Positions 44,146-54,040 of a stretch of 64,000 nucleotides of DNA are shown here, piece by piece (the stretch's first letter is position 1; each line of letters begins with the position of its first letter). The position numbers were made by a program, and so were the translations under genes. Below the pieces are notes generated by a model that saw nothing but the letters and a program-made list of their open reading frames with translations, made no database searches and was not told the DNA's origin. Source of the DNA: Rhizobiaceae bacterium (GTDB lineage Bacteria; Pseudomonadota; Alphaproteobacteria; Rhizobiales; Rhizobiaceae); assembly GCA_029233925.1 (NCBI GenBank), contig JARGOX010000009.1, forward strand, positions 124,001 through 188,000, in the 5' to 3' direction.

Positions 44146-44312
44146 GTACGACCTGTTAAGGATTGTCGTGTTTTATGGTTAACAATACTTATGTTTGCAG
44201 GCGTTGCAGCGTAGTGTTGCCGTTTGCGCCATTCGTCATGAAAATTGAGTCAAATGCGGATAGGTTTGCCATCAGCGCGTGTTGAACAGCTGTTTTTCGA
44301 GGGAATTGGGTT

Positions 44313-45665
44313 TTGTCAAGTTTGAGTCGTCGTCTGTTGTTTTCCGTCGCACTGAGCGTCGCAGCATTTGCTCCCCTGTCTGCCAGTGCCGAGACAATTC
44401 TCGGAGCAATGGCTGAAGCCTACACCAACAATCCGGACCTGAATGCCGCCAGAGCGGGATTGCGGGCAACGGATGAGGGCGTCGCGATCGCCAAATCCGG
44501 TTATCGTCCAACAATTTCAGCAACAGCGAATGCCACGAGGACCTCCACGCATCTGGGTGGTACGAATGTCGATATACAATCAAATTCTGCTTCTGTCGGT
44601 GTTTCGTTTACGCAATCATTGTTCGACGGCTTTCAGACCAAGAACAATGTGCGGGCAGCCGAAGCAAATGTGTTCGGTGGTCGGCAAGACCTGATTAACA
44701 CGGAAATGTCAATTCTTCTGTCTGCTGCACAGATCTACGCCAATGTCGTGCGCGATCAGAAAATCGTCCAGGTCCGCAAGCAGAACCTGCAATTCCTTCA
44801 GGAACAAAGGAATGCGTCACAGGCCCGTTTCGATGTGGGGGAAGGAACGCGAACGGACATTTCACTTGCGCAGGCGCAACTTGAATTTGCCCGTGCGTCA
44901 TTGCTTGCCGCGCAGGCACAGTACAAGTCGAGCATTGCAGTCTATGTGCAGATCGTCGGGAAAGCGCCAAAGAATCTCAAGGCACCAACTGCGGCGCGGA
45001 ACATTCTGCCGTCATCCGCTGCGGCAGCCGTGCAGATCGGTTTGCGCGAGCATCCCAGCATATTGAGTGCACAATATGCAGTGGATGCGGCTGGGTTCAC
45101 TGTTAGATCATTTGAGGGAACTCTGCTGCCGAGTGTTTCGTTGAACGGTTCAGTGAACCATTTTGACGGAGGCTCCTCCGAAGGCAAGGTTTCGGCCAAT
45201 CTTAATGTACCCATTTATCAGGGGGGCGCTGCATCGGCACGGGTCCGCCAGTCAAAGGAAACGCTTGGGCAGGCAAGAATCCTGGTGGATTCAGCGCGTC
45301 GGCAAGTCGAGCAGAGCATTTTGACCGACTGGGCGCAACTGGAAGCCTCTAATGCCTCGATTTCGGCCAACCGGGCACAGGTCAGTGCTGCGCAATTGGC
45401 GCTGGAGGGCGTCGGTGAAGAGCGTAAAGTGGGTCAAAGCACAACACTTGACGTTCTGGAAACGCAGTCGAATGTCCTGTCCGCACAGGAAGATCTTGCC
45501 CAGTCACAACGCGATGCCGTGGTTGCCAGCTATTCTCTGTTGAATTCAATGGGACGGCTGACCGTGCAGCGTCTGGGGCTGCGTGTTGCAGGTTACAAGC
45601 CGGAACAGCATTACAAGGCTGTCAAAGACAAATGGTTTGGCCTTCGCACGGTAGACGGCCGTTAG
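44313..45665 (+). CDS. tolC: TolC family outer membrane efflux protein
   Basis: A 450-residue outer-membrane channel for type I secretion and multidrug efflux. A signal peptide (ending PLSASA, residue 26) is followed by two repeats of the TolC beta-barrel and alpha-helical pattern. Marks are EAYTNNPDLNAARAGLRATDEGVAIAKSGYRP near residue 35, SLFDGFQTKNNVRAAEA near 105, and VGEERKVGQSTTLDVLETQSN near 375. It starts at TTG 44313 with GAGGGA upstream. It could pair with the ABC and RND systems at the right end of the window, which have no outer-membrane gene of their own in view. Confidence 0.93.
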   Translation: MSSLSRRLLFSVALSVAAFAPLSASAETILGAMAEAYTNNPDLNAARAGLRATDEGVAIAKSGYRPTISATANATRTSTHLGGTNVDIQSNSASVGVSFTQSLFDGFQTKNNVRAAEANVFGGRQDLINTEMSILLSAAQIYANVVRDQKIVQVRKQNLQFLQEQRNASQARFDVGEGTRTDISLAQAQLEFARASLLAAQAQYKSSIAVYVQIVGKAPKNLKAPTAARNILPSSAAAAVQIGLREHPSILSAQYAVDAAGFTVRSFEGTLLPSVSLNGSVNHFDGGSSEGKVSANLNVPIYQGGAASARVRQSKETLGQARILVDSARRQVEQSILTDWAQLEASNASISANRAQVSAAQLALEGVGEERKVGQSTTLDVLETQSNVLSAQEDLAQSQRDAVVASYSLLNSMGRLTVQRLGLRVAGYKPEQHYKAVKDKWFGLRTVDGR

Positions 45666-45971
45666 AAACATACGGCTATTCTGACTTGACTCGATCCGCT
45701 GGCGACATAGCGGGCATTTGCCGAGGGCCTGCAACTGTTGACATTATTTGTCTTCTGGCCTTCTGCCAACCCTCAGGCCCGACGGGAAAACGTTTTACGC
45801 TCCCACCAAGTGCTTGGGCGTCACAGGCTCATCATTAAACTGTGTACCGTGAATGGCATTTTGCCGCTTGGGATTCTTTTCTGCATTTCAATAGCATAGA
45901 CTTGTGTATGTGATTCGGGTTTCGCCTTGCGGCGGCGCCCGAGCGAAAAGCGGCAAATCTCGAGGAACGAT
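45666..45971. other. Gap between tolC and popZ, no gene seen
   Basis: 306 bp without coding potential on either strand. No clear terminator hairpin with a T-run was found after tolC, so read-through into popZ is possible. Confidence 0.4.
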
Positions 45972-46913
45972 ATGGCACAGGCAAATGTGGCGCGTGAGCC
46001 AAGTATGGAAGAAATACTTGCTTCCATTCGCAAGATCATTGAAAGCAATGAGGATACGGCGGAGACTGCACCCGAGGCGATTGCCTCTGACCGACCTGCC
46101 GCAGGTTCATCAATATTCGGTGCGCGTGAAGCTGAGCCACCCCTTAGCGTTATCAATGCTGCACCGGCGTTTCGCGCCCCTTCATTGGGTGAGCCATCGC
46201 GCACGACTTTTTCCGGGGCCACGACGCCAAAAACCAGTGTGCCAACAGCGACTCCGCCAACAACGTCATCGGTAACATCGACTTCGGCATCATCAATTCC
46301 GGCAACCGCTGCTTCAGCGCCATCTGCGCCGGCAGTTACCAGAAGTTACTTTACTGCAGAAGACAAGAAGACCGGTCCGACAGGAACTGATCGTCCGCTT
46401 GGCGATAAAAGCACCTTTGTGGCCAATAGCGCCGCAGCGAGGTCCATTGTCTCGTCAAAGGTGTCGCCCGCAGCAGCGCCTGATGTAGAAGCTTCAACAC
46501 CCTATAAAAGCAGACAGTCTGACGGATTGGTAAGCGGTGACAAGATTTCGGCTACCGCTTCCGCTGTTGCAGCCGCTCCACCAGCGCCGGAAATCGCGAA
46601 AACAGATCCCGTCGCAACAGTGAGAAAAGAACAGATGCCCACCAATACATCTGCCCAGGCGACGCCCCGTCGTGAAGACGCGCTCATCTCGGATGAGGGG
46701 CGTGCCCTGATCTCAGCTGAAGCGGGCGCCAAGGTGGCTGCGTCCTTCGGCAACCTCAATCATGCCGTTTCGCATGGACCGACGCGTTCCTTTGACGAAA
46801 TTGCCGAAGAAATGCTTCAGCCGATGTTGCAGGAGTGGCTGGATGACAATCTGCCTACCCTGGTCGAACGTCTTGTCCGTGAAGAGATCGAACGGGTTGC
46901 GCGCGGACGCTGA
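45972..46913 (+). CDS. popZ: DUF2497/PopZ-like polar organizing protein
   Basis: A 313-residue cytoplasmic protein. Two conserved ends flank a low-complexity middle. The N-terminal helix is MAQANVAREPSMEEILASIR plus KIIE, which is diagnostic. The C-terminus is LQPMLQEWLDDNLPTLVERL then VREEIERVARGR. The middle 200 residues are Ala/Ser/Thr/Pro-rich and disordered, longer than in Caulobacter PopZ. PopZ assembles a matrix at the cell pole that anchors the chromosome origin. ATG 45972 follows GAGGAACGAT. Its place before valS is conserved in the order. Confidence 0.9.
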   Translation: MAQANVAREPSMEEILASIRKIIESNEDTAETAPEAIASDRPAAGSSIFGAREAEPPLSVINAAPAFRAPSLGEPSRTTFSGATTPKTSVPTATPPTTSSVTSTSASSIPATAASAPSAPAVTRSYFTAEDKKTGPTGTDRPLGDKSTFVANSAAARSIVSSKVSPAAAPDVEASTPYKSRQSDGLVSGDKISATASAVAAAPPAPEIAKTDPVATVRKEQMPTNTSAQATPRREDALISDEGRALISAEAGAKVAASFGNLNHAVSHGPTRSFDEIAEEMLQPMLQEWLDDNLPTLVERLVREEIERVARGR

Positions 46914-47174
46914 TTTTTTTGATCTTGCGACACATCACCATTGTCCTGATACGCAATGGCCCATTGCGCATTTGACCTGTGCGGAGTTTGATCTGCAGGT
47001 CATTTGGCTTTTTGGATGCGCGGCAATGCTGCCGTCACCATGATTTTCTCGAAATGACATTTTCTGTCGGTCACTCCATATCGAGCGTTGGCGGGCCAAT
47101 CGGGGATTTGGCTTGAATGGTGTTGTCGGTGCGGGTACACCAACTTCAACACTCCCTTATTGATGGCTGAACAC

Positions 47175-49949
47175 ATGCTCGAAAAAAACTATAATGCTGC
47201 CGAAAGCGAACCTGAAATCGCCAAGCGCTGGGAAGATGCCGGTGCTTTCAAGGCCGGTGCGGGCGCCAAAGAAGGCGCAGAGACCTTCAGCATTGTCATT
47301 CCGCCACCCAATGTAACGGGCTCGCTGCATATGGGCCATGCTCTGAACAATACGCTGCAGGATATACTGGTTCGCTTTGAGCGGATGCGCGGCAAGGATG
47401 TCCTGTGGCAACCGGGCATGGACCACGCAGGCATTGCGACACAAATGGTTGTCGAACGCCAGCTGATGAAAGTCCAACAGCACCGTCGCGACATGGGTCG
47501 GGAAAAATTCATTGAAAAGATCTGGGAGTGGAAGGCCGAATCGGGTGGCACGATTTTCAATCAGCTTCGCCGTCTTGGCGCCTCCTGTGACTGGTCGCGC
47601 GAGCGGTTCACAATGGACGAGGGCCTGTCAAAAGCTGTTCTGCAAGTGTTTGTCACGCTCTTCAGGCAGGGGCTGATCTACAAAGACAAAAGACTGGTCA
47701 ATTGGGACCCCAAGCTGCTGACCGCCATTTCGGATCTTGAAGTCGAGCAGGTCGATACCAATGGGCATTTGTGGCATTTGCGCTATCCATTGGAGGAGGG
47801 GGTTACCTACGAACACCCGATCGCTTTTGACGATGATGGTAACCCAAGTTCCTGGGAGACCAGAGATTATCTGGTGGTCGCCACAACCCGTCCTGAAACC
47901 ATGTTGGGCGATTCCGGAATTGCCGTTCATCCCGACGATGCGCGCTATGCGGCGATTGTCGGCAAACATGTCGTGCTGCCACTGGTCGGCCGACGCATTC
48001 CGATTGTCGCGGATGACTATCCGAACCCCGACGAGGGGACGGGCGCAGTGAAGATGACGCCGGCGCATGATTTCAATGATTTTGAAGTCGGAAAGCGTAC
48101 AGGTCTGCGCGCCATCAATATCATGACGCGTGATGCGCATATCACGCTCAAGGACAATGAAGACTTTCTGGAAGGGCTCGACAGTTCGGATGAGCTGACG
48201 CGGACATTGGAAGACTATGAAGGCGGTGAGCGTTTTGCCGTGCGCAAAGCCATTGTCGAACGCCTGGAAGCGCTTGGCCTGCTGGAGAGGATCGAAGACC
48301 ACAAGCATATGGTGCCGCATGGTGACCGTGGCGGTGTTCCCATCGAACCGTTCCTGACGGATCAATGGTATGTCAACGCCGCCGTTCTGGCTGAGCCGGC
48401 CATTGCCTCGGTTCGCGAGGGACGCACCAATTTTGTTCCCAAGACCTGGGAAAAAACCTATTTCGAGTGGATGGAGAATATCCAGCCCTGGTGTATTTCC
48501 CGCCAGCTGTGGTGGGGACACCAGATTCCTGCCTGGTATGGACCCGACGGCCATATATTTGTCGAGTATTCCGAGGCTGAAGCCGAGGCTGCGGCGCAAG
48601 CCCATTACGGCGAGCCGACTGTCTTGGTGCGTGATGAAGACGTGCTTGATACATGGTTTTCGTCAGCCCTCTGGCCGTTTTCGGCTCTGGGCTGGCCTGA
48701 CCAGACGGCAGAACTGGAAAAATACTATCAGACCGACGTTCTGGTCACCGGTTTTGACATCATATTCTTCTGGGTTGCCAGGATGATGATGATGGGTCTG
48801 CATTTCATGAAAGATGATGAGGGCGTGCCGATCGAGCCCTTTCACACCGTTTATGTGCACGCGCTGGTGCGCGACAAAACGGGCGCCAAAATGTCCAAGT
48901 CCAAGGGCAATGTCATCGATCCTGTGGAACTGATGGATGAATATGGCGCCGATGCACTGCGCTTTTCGCTGGCGATCATGGCAGCCCAGGGGCGTGACGT
49001 AAAACTGGATACCCAGCGTATTGCCGGGTATCGCAATTTTGGCACCAAACTTTGGAACGCTACCCGTTTTGCCGAGATGAATGGTGTTGCCATACAAAGT
49101 GATTTTGATCCGCTCAAGGTCAATTTGACAATCAACCGCTGGATTTTGACCGAATTGTCGCGCGCGGTGCACGATGTAACGGTTGGAATTGAAACCTACC
49201 GCTTCAATGAAGCCGCATCAGCGGCCTACCGCTTTGTGTGGAATCAGTTCTGCGACTGGTATCTCGAATTGTTGAAACCGGTGTTCAGCGGTGAAGACGA
49301 GGTTGCAAAGCGCGAGGCACAGGGGTGTGCTGCCTATGTTCTGGAGGAGATCTACAAGCTCCTTCATCCCTTCATGCCATTCATGACCGAGGAACTGTGG
49401 GGGCAAAGATCCGGTCAGGATACGCTGCTGTGTCATTCTGAATGGCCAACCCCGGGACACCTGGACGAAGCTGCGGCTGATGAAATCAACTGGCTGATCG
49501 ACCTCGTATCCGGGCTTCGTTCGGTGCGGTCGGAAATGAATGTGCCGCCTTCGGCGACGTCGCCGCTGATTGCGGTTGGCGCAGATGATGAAACCTGTGC
49601 GAGACTGTTGCGGCACGATCCGGCCATCAAACGTTTGGCGCGGGTGGAGGATATTGTTCTCGAAAGCGAAGCGCCCAGAGGATGTGCCCAGATCGTGGTT
49701 GGTGATGTTACCTATAGTTTGCCGCTTGGAGCCCTCATTGATCTGGCGGCAGAAACAGCGCGGCTGGAAAAGGCCTTGGCAAAGATTTCGGCTGATTACG
49801 AGAAGATTGGCAAGAAGTTGCAGAACGAAAAGTTCGTCGCCAATGCACGCCCGGAGATTGTCGCAGCGGAACGCGAGAAATTGACGGAACTGGAAGGTCA
49901 GATGGAGAAGTTCACCACCGCTTTGAAACGCGTTGAGGATGCCGGCTAA
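47175..49949 (+). CDS. valS: Valyl-tRNA synthetase
   Basis: A 924-residue class I aminoacyl-tRNA synthetase that charges tRNA-Val. The HIGH motif is in PPPNVTGSLHMGHALN near residue 55. The editing (CP1) domain lies in about residues 195-350 (TTRPETMLGD, DEGTGAVKMTPAHD). KMSKSKGNVIDP near 571 is the ATP loop, and DTWFSSALWPFS near 490 is typical of ValS. The C-terminus is a coiled coil (about 862-924) that binds tRNA. MLEKNYNA at 47175 matches the usual start; ATG 47163 is the alternative. A terminator follows. Confidence 0.96.
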   Translation: MLEKNYNAAESEPEIAKRWEDAGAFKAGAGAKEGAETFSIVIPPPNVTGSLHMGHALNNTLQDILVRFERMRGKDVLWQPGMDHAGIATQMVVERQLMKVQQHRRDMGREKFIEKIWEWKAESGGTIFNQLRRLGASCDWSRERFTMDEGLSKAVLQVFVTLFRQGLIYKDKRLVNWDPKLLTAISDLEVEQVDTNGHLWHLRYPLEEGVTYEHPIAFDDDGNPSSWETRDYLVVATTRPETMLGDSGIAVHPDDARYAAIVGKHVVLPLVGRRIPIVADDYPNPDEGTGAVKMTPAHDFNDFEVGKRTGLRAINIMTRDAHITLKDNEDFLEGLDSSDELTRTLEDYEGGERFAVRKAIVERLEALGLLERIEDHKHMVPHGDRGGVPIEPFLTDQWYVNAAVLAEPAIASVREGRTNFVPKTWEKTYFEWMENIQPWCISRQLWWGHQIPAWYGPDGHIFVEYSEAEAEAAAQAHYGEPTVLVRDEDVLDTWFSSALWPFSALGWPDQTAELEKYYQTDVLVTGFDIIFFWVARMMMMGLHFMKDDEGVPIEPFHTVYVHALVRDKTGAKMSKSKGNVIDPVELMDEYGADALRFSLAIMAAQGRDVKLDTQRIAGYRNFGTKLWNATRFAEMNGVAIQSDFDPLKVNLTINRWILTELSRAVHDVTVGIETYRFNEAASAAYRFVWNQFCDWYLELLKPVFSGEDEVAKREAQGCAAYVLEEIYKLLHPFMPFMTEELWGQRSGQDTLLCHSEWPTPGHLDEAAADEINWLIDLVSGLRSVRSEMNVPPSATSPLIAVGADDETCARLLRHDPAIKRLARVEDIVLESEAPRGCAQIVVGDVTYSLPLGALIDLAAETARLEKALAKISADYEKIGKKLQNEKFVANARPEIVAAEREKLTELEGQMEKFTTALKRVEDAG

Positions 49950-49983
49950 CGCGCAACCATATGGCGAAGTTGAATAATTGAAG

Positions 49984-50012
49984 GGAGCAGATTTCATTCT
50001 GTTCCTTTTTTT
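49984..50012 (+). terminator. Intrinsic terminator after valS
   Basis: GGAGCAGA and TCTGTTCC pair over 8 bp (one G-T) around a 6-nt loop, followed by seven T at 50006-50012. It starts 35 bp after the valS stop codon. Confidence 0.85.
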
Positions 50013-50186
50013 ATGTCTTGAAACGGACTCTGATCGCGAGTTGTGACGATTTCGCAACACTTTTTCAGTAAAGATTTGCTAAGACCGCTGTTCAACCCTG
50101 TTGCCAATTTCCCGCCACAAACCGGGCGCATCCGTTTGTCTGTGAACGGGTCTGGACGATTTACTCTTTACCTTCCGAGGATTCAA

Positions 50187-51911
50187 ATGGACGTTAAAAC
50201 CATCGATAAATCAAAGCTGCCCAGCCGCTACACCACTGTAGGTCCTGCACGTGCGCCGCACCGTTCATACCTTTATGCGATGGGGCTTACCTCCGAAGAA
50301 ATCAATCAGCCCTTGGTCGGTGTTGCCAGTTGCTGGAATGAGGCGGCGCCGTGCAATATCTCCCTGATGCGTCAGGCGCAGGTGGTTAAAAAGGGCGTGG
50401 CCGCGGCCAAAGGCACCCCACGCGAATTCTGTACAATTACAGTGACCGACGGGATCGCCATGGGGCACCAGGGGATGAAATCCTCACTGGTTTCTCGAGA
50501 TGTGATTGCTGATTCGGTCGAACTGACCATGCGTGGCCATTGTTATGATGCGCTCATCGGGCTGGCTGGATGTGACAAATCTCTTCCCGGCATGATGATG
50601 TCCATGGTGCGCCTCAATGTGCCATCGATCTTCATTTATGGTGGCTCGATCCTGCCCGGCACTTTCCGCGGTCGCCAGATCACCGTGCAGGACGTATTCG
50701 AGGCTGTTGGCCAACATTCGGTTGGTGATATGTCCGATGAAGACCTTGCGGAAATTGAGCAGGTTGCATGCCCGTCCGCCGGTTCCTGCGGCGCCCAGTT
50801 CACGGCCAATACAATGGCAACCGTTGCCGAGGCCATTGGTCTGGCTTTGCCCTATTCCTGCGGTGCCCCGGCCCCTTACGAGTTTCGCGACCGTTTCAGT
50901 TTCGCCTCGGGCGAAAAGATCATGGAACTGATCGCACGCAATATCCGACCGCGCGATATTGTTACGCGCAAAGCGCTGGAAAATGCAGCAACGGTTGTTT
51001 CGGCCACTGGTGGGTCAACCAATGCAGCGCTGCATCTGCCGGCTATCGCTCATGAATGCGGCATTGAATTCGATCTGTTCGATGTGGCCGAGATCTTTCG
51101 CAAGACACCCTATATCGCCGATCTCAAGCCGGGTGGCCGCTATGTTGCCAAGGACATGTTTGAAGCCGGTGGCATTCCACTCCTGATGAAGACCCTGCTG
51201 GAACATGGCTATCTTCACGGTGATTGCATGACGGTTACCGGTCGTACCATCGCCGAGAATATGGAATTTGTGAAATGGAACGATGAGCAGGATGTTGTGC
51301 GGGCCGCAAACAATCCCATTACACCGACGGGCGGTGTTGTCGGGCTGCGCGGCAATCTTGCTCCGGAAGGGGCGATTGTGAAAGTCGCAGGAATGGTCAA
51401 GCAGACATTTACCGGCCCGGCGCGCTGTTTTGATTCCGAAGAAGAATGTTTCGAAGCGGTTTCGGCACGCAGCTACAAAGAAGGTGAAGTCATTGTCATT
51501 CGCTATGAGGGACCAAAGGGTGGTCCTGGCATGCGCGAGATGCTCTCGACAACGGCAGCGTTGTACGGACAGGGCGTTGGCGACAAGGTCGCTTTGATAA
51601 CGGATGGACGCTTTTCCGGCGCGACACGTGGATTCTGTGTGGGCCATGTGGGTCCTGAGGCTGCGGTTGGTGGTCCCATCGGACTTATCCAGGATGGCGA
51701 CATCATTGAAATTGATGCAATCAAGGGCACCATTGAGGTGCGCCTCACCGATGACGAACTTGCAGAACGACGCAAGGCCTGGCAGCCGCGCGAGACGGAT
51801 TATACCTCCGGTGTTCTTTGGAAGTACGCTCAGACGGTTGGTACGGCCCGGTTGGGTGCGGTGACGCATCCGGGTGGAGCGAAAGAAAAACAGTGTTATG
51901 CGGATATCTGA
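50187..51911 (+). CDS. ilvD: Dihydroxy-acid dehydratase
   Basis: A 574-residue Fe-S dehydratase that makes 2-oxo acids of valine and isoleucine from 2,3-dihydroxy acids. Three conserved cysteines are seen in [23 protein letters not shown] and [43 protein letters not shown] and [12 protein letters not shown] are family blocks. ATG 50187 follows GAGGATTCAA; homology begins at [15 protein letters not shown]. It ends 1 nt before exoR. The related sugar-acid dehydratases are an alternative, but the pattern fits IlvD best. Confidence 0.92.
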   Translation: MDVKTIDKSKLPSRYTTVGPARAPHRSYLYAMGLTSEEINQPLVGVASCWNEAAPCNISLMRQAQVVKKGVAAAKGTPREFCTITVTDGIAMGHQGMKSSLVSRDVIADSVELTMRGHCYDALIGLAGCDKSLPGMMMSMVRLNVPSIFIYGGSILPGTFRGRQITVQDVFEAVGQHSVGDMSDEDLAEIEQVACPSAGSCGAQFTANTMATVAEAIGLALPYSCGAPAPYEFRDRFSFASGEKIMELIARNIRPRDIVTRKALENAATVVSATGGSTNAALHLPAIAHECGIEFDLFDVAEIFRKTPYIADLKPGGRYVAKDMFEAGGIPLLMKTLLEHGYLHGDCMTVTGRTIAENMEFVKWNDEQDVVRAANNPITPTGGVVGLRGNLAPEGAIVKVAGMVKQTFTGPARCFDSEEECFEAVSARSYKEGEVIVIRYEGPKGGPGMREMLSTTAALYGQGVGDKVALITDGRFSGATRGFCVGHVGPEAAVGGPIGLIQDGDIIEIDAIKGTIEVRLTDDELAERRKAWQPRETDYTSGVLWKYAQTVGTARLGAVTHPGGAKEKQCYADI

Positions 51912-51912
51912 T

Positions 51913-52695
51913 ATGATGTTTGGGCGCGTCTTTGCCTGCTTTTTATATGTAACGCTTGGAGCGTCCGGGTCAGCTTATGCCTTTGACCTGGACGCTGGCG
52001 TAACCGAGAAATCCGGTCCGCTTGTCTTGTTCAAGTTCGGATTTTTCTCCTATAAAAGCGGCAAGAAGGATGATGCGGTCGAAGCCTATCGACATGCTGC
52101 ACAGCAGGGCCATCGCGGCGCGCGCTGGGCTCTGGCCAATATGTATGCCGCTGGCGATGGCGTTGTTGAAGATGATTTTGAAGCCTTCAAGATCTATGAC
52201 AAGATTGCCCGTGACGGCATAGAGCCCGGCTCCAATGAATCCGGCTATTTTGCAAATGCCCTGGTTTCTCTGGCCTCCTACTATCGGCGTGGCATTCCCA
52301 ACTCTCCAGTTCAACCAGATCTTGCCCAGGCCCGGCAATTGTATTTTCAGGCGGCTTCCGTTTTCGGTATTCCGGAAGCCCAGTTTCAGTTGGGCCGCAT
52401 GACACTGGTAGGAGAGGGTGGCAGACCCAATCCTCGTCAGGCCAAGAAATGGCTTAACCGGGCCCGCAAATCCGGTCACCCGGGTGCTGCGGCGCTGTTC
52501 GGTGACACGATCTTCCAGGAAGGCCACACAGTGCGTGGACTTGCCTATATGACAGTGGCACTGGAGCGTTCCAGATCCGGTGATCGCGACTGGATCAGAT
52601 CAATCCAGGAAGAAGCCTTTTCCATTGCCGACGAGGCCGATCGGCGCACCGCCATGGCGCTGGCGGAAAATATGCTGACCAAAGGTGGCAACTGA
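51913..52695 (+). CDS. exoR: ExoR-like periplasmic Sel1-repeat regulator
   Basis: A 260-residue periplasmic protein with a signal peptide (MMFGRVFACFLYVTLGASG, then SAYA). Sel1-like repeats follow. SGPLVLFKFGFFSYKSGKKDDAVEAY, split here as KSGKKDDAVEAYRHAA and WALANMYAAGDGV, DDFEAFKIYDKIARDG and DLAQARQLYFQAAS agree closely with Sinorhizobium ExoR. ExoR inhibits the ExoS/ChvI two-component system and so represses succinoglycan and promotes motility. ExoS and ChvI are not in the window. The ATGATG at 51913 lies 1 nt after the ilvD stop; ATG 51898 is an alternative. Confidence 0.9.
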   Translation: MMFGRVFACFLYVTLGASGSAYAFDLDAGVTEKSGPLVLFKFGFFSYKSGKKDDAVEAYRHAAQQGHRGARWALANMYAAGDGVVEDDFEAFKIYDKIARDGIEPGSNESGYFANALVSLASYYRRGIPNSPVQPDLAQARQLYFQAASVFGIPEAQFQLGRMTLVGEGGRPNPRQAKKWLNRARKSGHPGAAALFGDTIFQEGHTVRGLAYMTVALERSRSGDRDWIRSIQEEAFSIADEADRRTAMALAENMLTKGGN

Positions 52696-52914
52696 GCAAT
52701 CCGCGCAAAATGTTTGCTTGTCCGTGAATAACTTGGTTGTGTCGTCTATGACCACTTCGTTTTATGGAATGGTTAGATCATCCGATCCTATAATTGCCAT
52801 TCAGCGTTTTTTGTTACAGATTATCGTCTTCGAATAGAACTATCTGGTGACAATCCGGTTTAGCGCCATCAGAAAGCCGCCCCACTTTTTTCGTGTGAGT
52901 CCAGGCTAGTCATT

Positions 52915-54039
52915 TCAATTACTGAGCGCCATTGAGCGTCGAAACAGTGCGAGGCTCGCTGCAAAGAACGCTGCACCCAAGCCCAACATTGTAAATAATT
53001 GTGGCCAGACCGCACCTATGCCCGCGCCACGAAACGCGACGGCCTTGGCGAAGGTCAGAAAATGACGCGAAGGCAGGGCCAACGTCAGTGTCTGCACGAT
53101 ATCCGGCTGGCTTTCGACAGCTCCCATGCCCCCCGACAACATGATTACCGGAATGATGACCATGATCACCAACAATGCGAACTGCGCCATGCTGCGCGCC
53201 AATGTGCCCAAGAGCATTCCGATTGCAGCGGCAGCCCAAAGGTAAACTGCTGCACCTGCCACCAAAAGCGGCAGCGATCCTGCAACTGGAACCTGCAGTA
53301 TCCCCTGCACGACAAACAGCAGAGAGCCGATGAAGGCCACCAGCACCACGACGATGGTTGCCAGAACCTTGGAAATAGCCACTTCAACCGGCGTCAGTGG
53401 CATGACCATGAGATGTTCTATTGTCCCATGTTCGCGTTCGCGCAGCATCGCGGCCCCGGTTAGCGCAATGGTGAGCAGCGACAATTGGTTGAGCAGCGAT
53501 GACATTGCCTTGAACCAGACCGGATTGCCGTTGGGGTTGAATGCGCGGCGCAACTCCAACCTGAGTTGCGGCGTGGTGCTGTCCGGTCTGCCCGTTAGAA
53601 ACGCGCGTGCTTCGGATAGCACGATGTTGCGGAGGTAATCGGAGCCAAGCTGGGCCTGTGACACCGCCGTTGCATCGACCAGAAGTTGCGCTACCGGGGT
53701 CTTTCCAGTGATCGTACCCGCAGCAAAGTCCGGCGGGAAGTCCAGCGCGAACATGATCTCTCCACGGTCCATCGCGGCACTGGCCTGATTGGCGGTCATG
53801 GCGACAGGGGCCTGGAACCAAGGGGGCAACAATGCCGCTTCGATCTGTCTTGTTAGGGGAGAGCGGTCCTCGTCCACGATGGCTATGGCCGCGTTGCGCA
53901 CCGTATCACCTGCACCGCTGGCCTCGAGCATCACTGCCGCGACGAAAGACCAAAGTATCAGGATAATCATCACCGGGTCGCCCAGAACGCTTTTCAGCTC
54001 TTTGCCGACGAGCCAGAAGATGTTTTCCACGCGCTGCAT
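52915..54039 (-). CDS. ABC transporter permease (ABC-2 type, YhhJ-like)
   Basis: A 374-residue inner-membrane permease with one N-terminal helix, a large periplasmic loop (residues 40-170) and five C-terminal helices. The C-terminal block EREHGTIEHLMVMPLTPVEV near residue 205 is the ABC-2 signature. It starts 1 nt after the TGA of the fused ATPase-permease gene, with GGAG inside that gene. Together with HlyD and RbbA-type genes it makes a YhiI-RbbA-YhhJ-like exporter. Exported substrate is unknown. Confidence 0.88.
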   Translation of the reverse strand: MQRVENIFWLVGKELKSVLGDPVMIILILWSFVAAVMLEASGAGDTVRNAAIAIVDEDRSPLTRQIEAALLPPWFQAPVAMTANQASAAMDRGEIMFALDFPPDFAAGTITGKTPVAQLLVDATAVSQAQLGSDYLRNIVLSEARAFLTGRPDSTTPQLRLELRRAFNPNGNPVWFKAMSSLLNQLSLLTIALTGAAMLREREHGTIEHLMVMPLTPVEVAISKVLATIVVVLVAFIGSLLFVVQGILQVPVAGSLPLLVAGAAVYLWAAAAIGMLLGTLARSMAQFALLVIMVIIPVIMLSGGMGAVESQPDIVQTLTLALPSRHFLTFAKAVAFRGAGIGAVWPQLFTMLGLGAAFFAASLALFRRSMALSN

Positions 54040-54040
54040 T

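Noticed and set aside
47628-48605. Reverse-strand open frame of 325 codons inside valS
   Set aside because: It is a shadow of the synthetase gene; no recognisable domain and no ribosome site.
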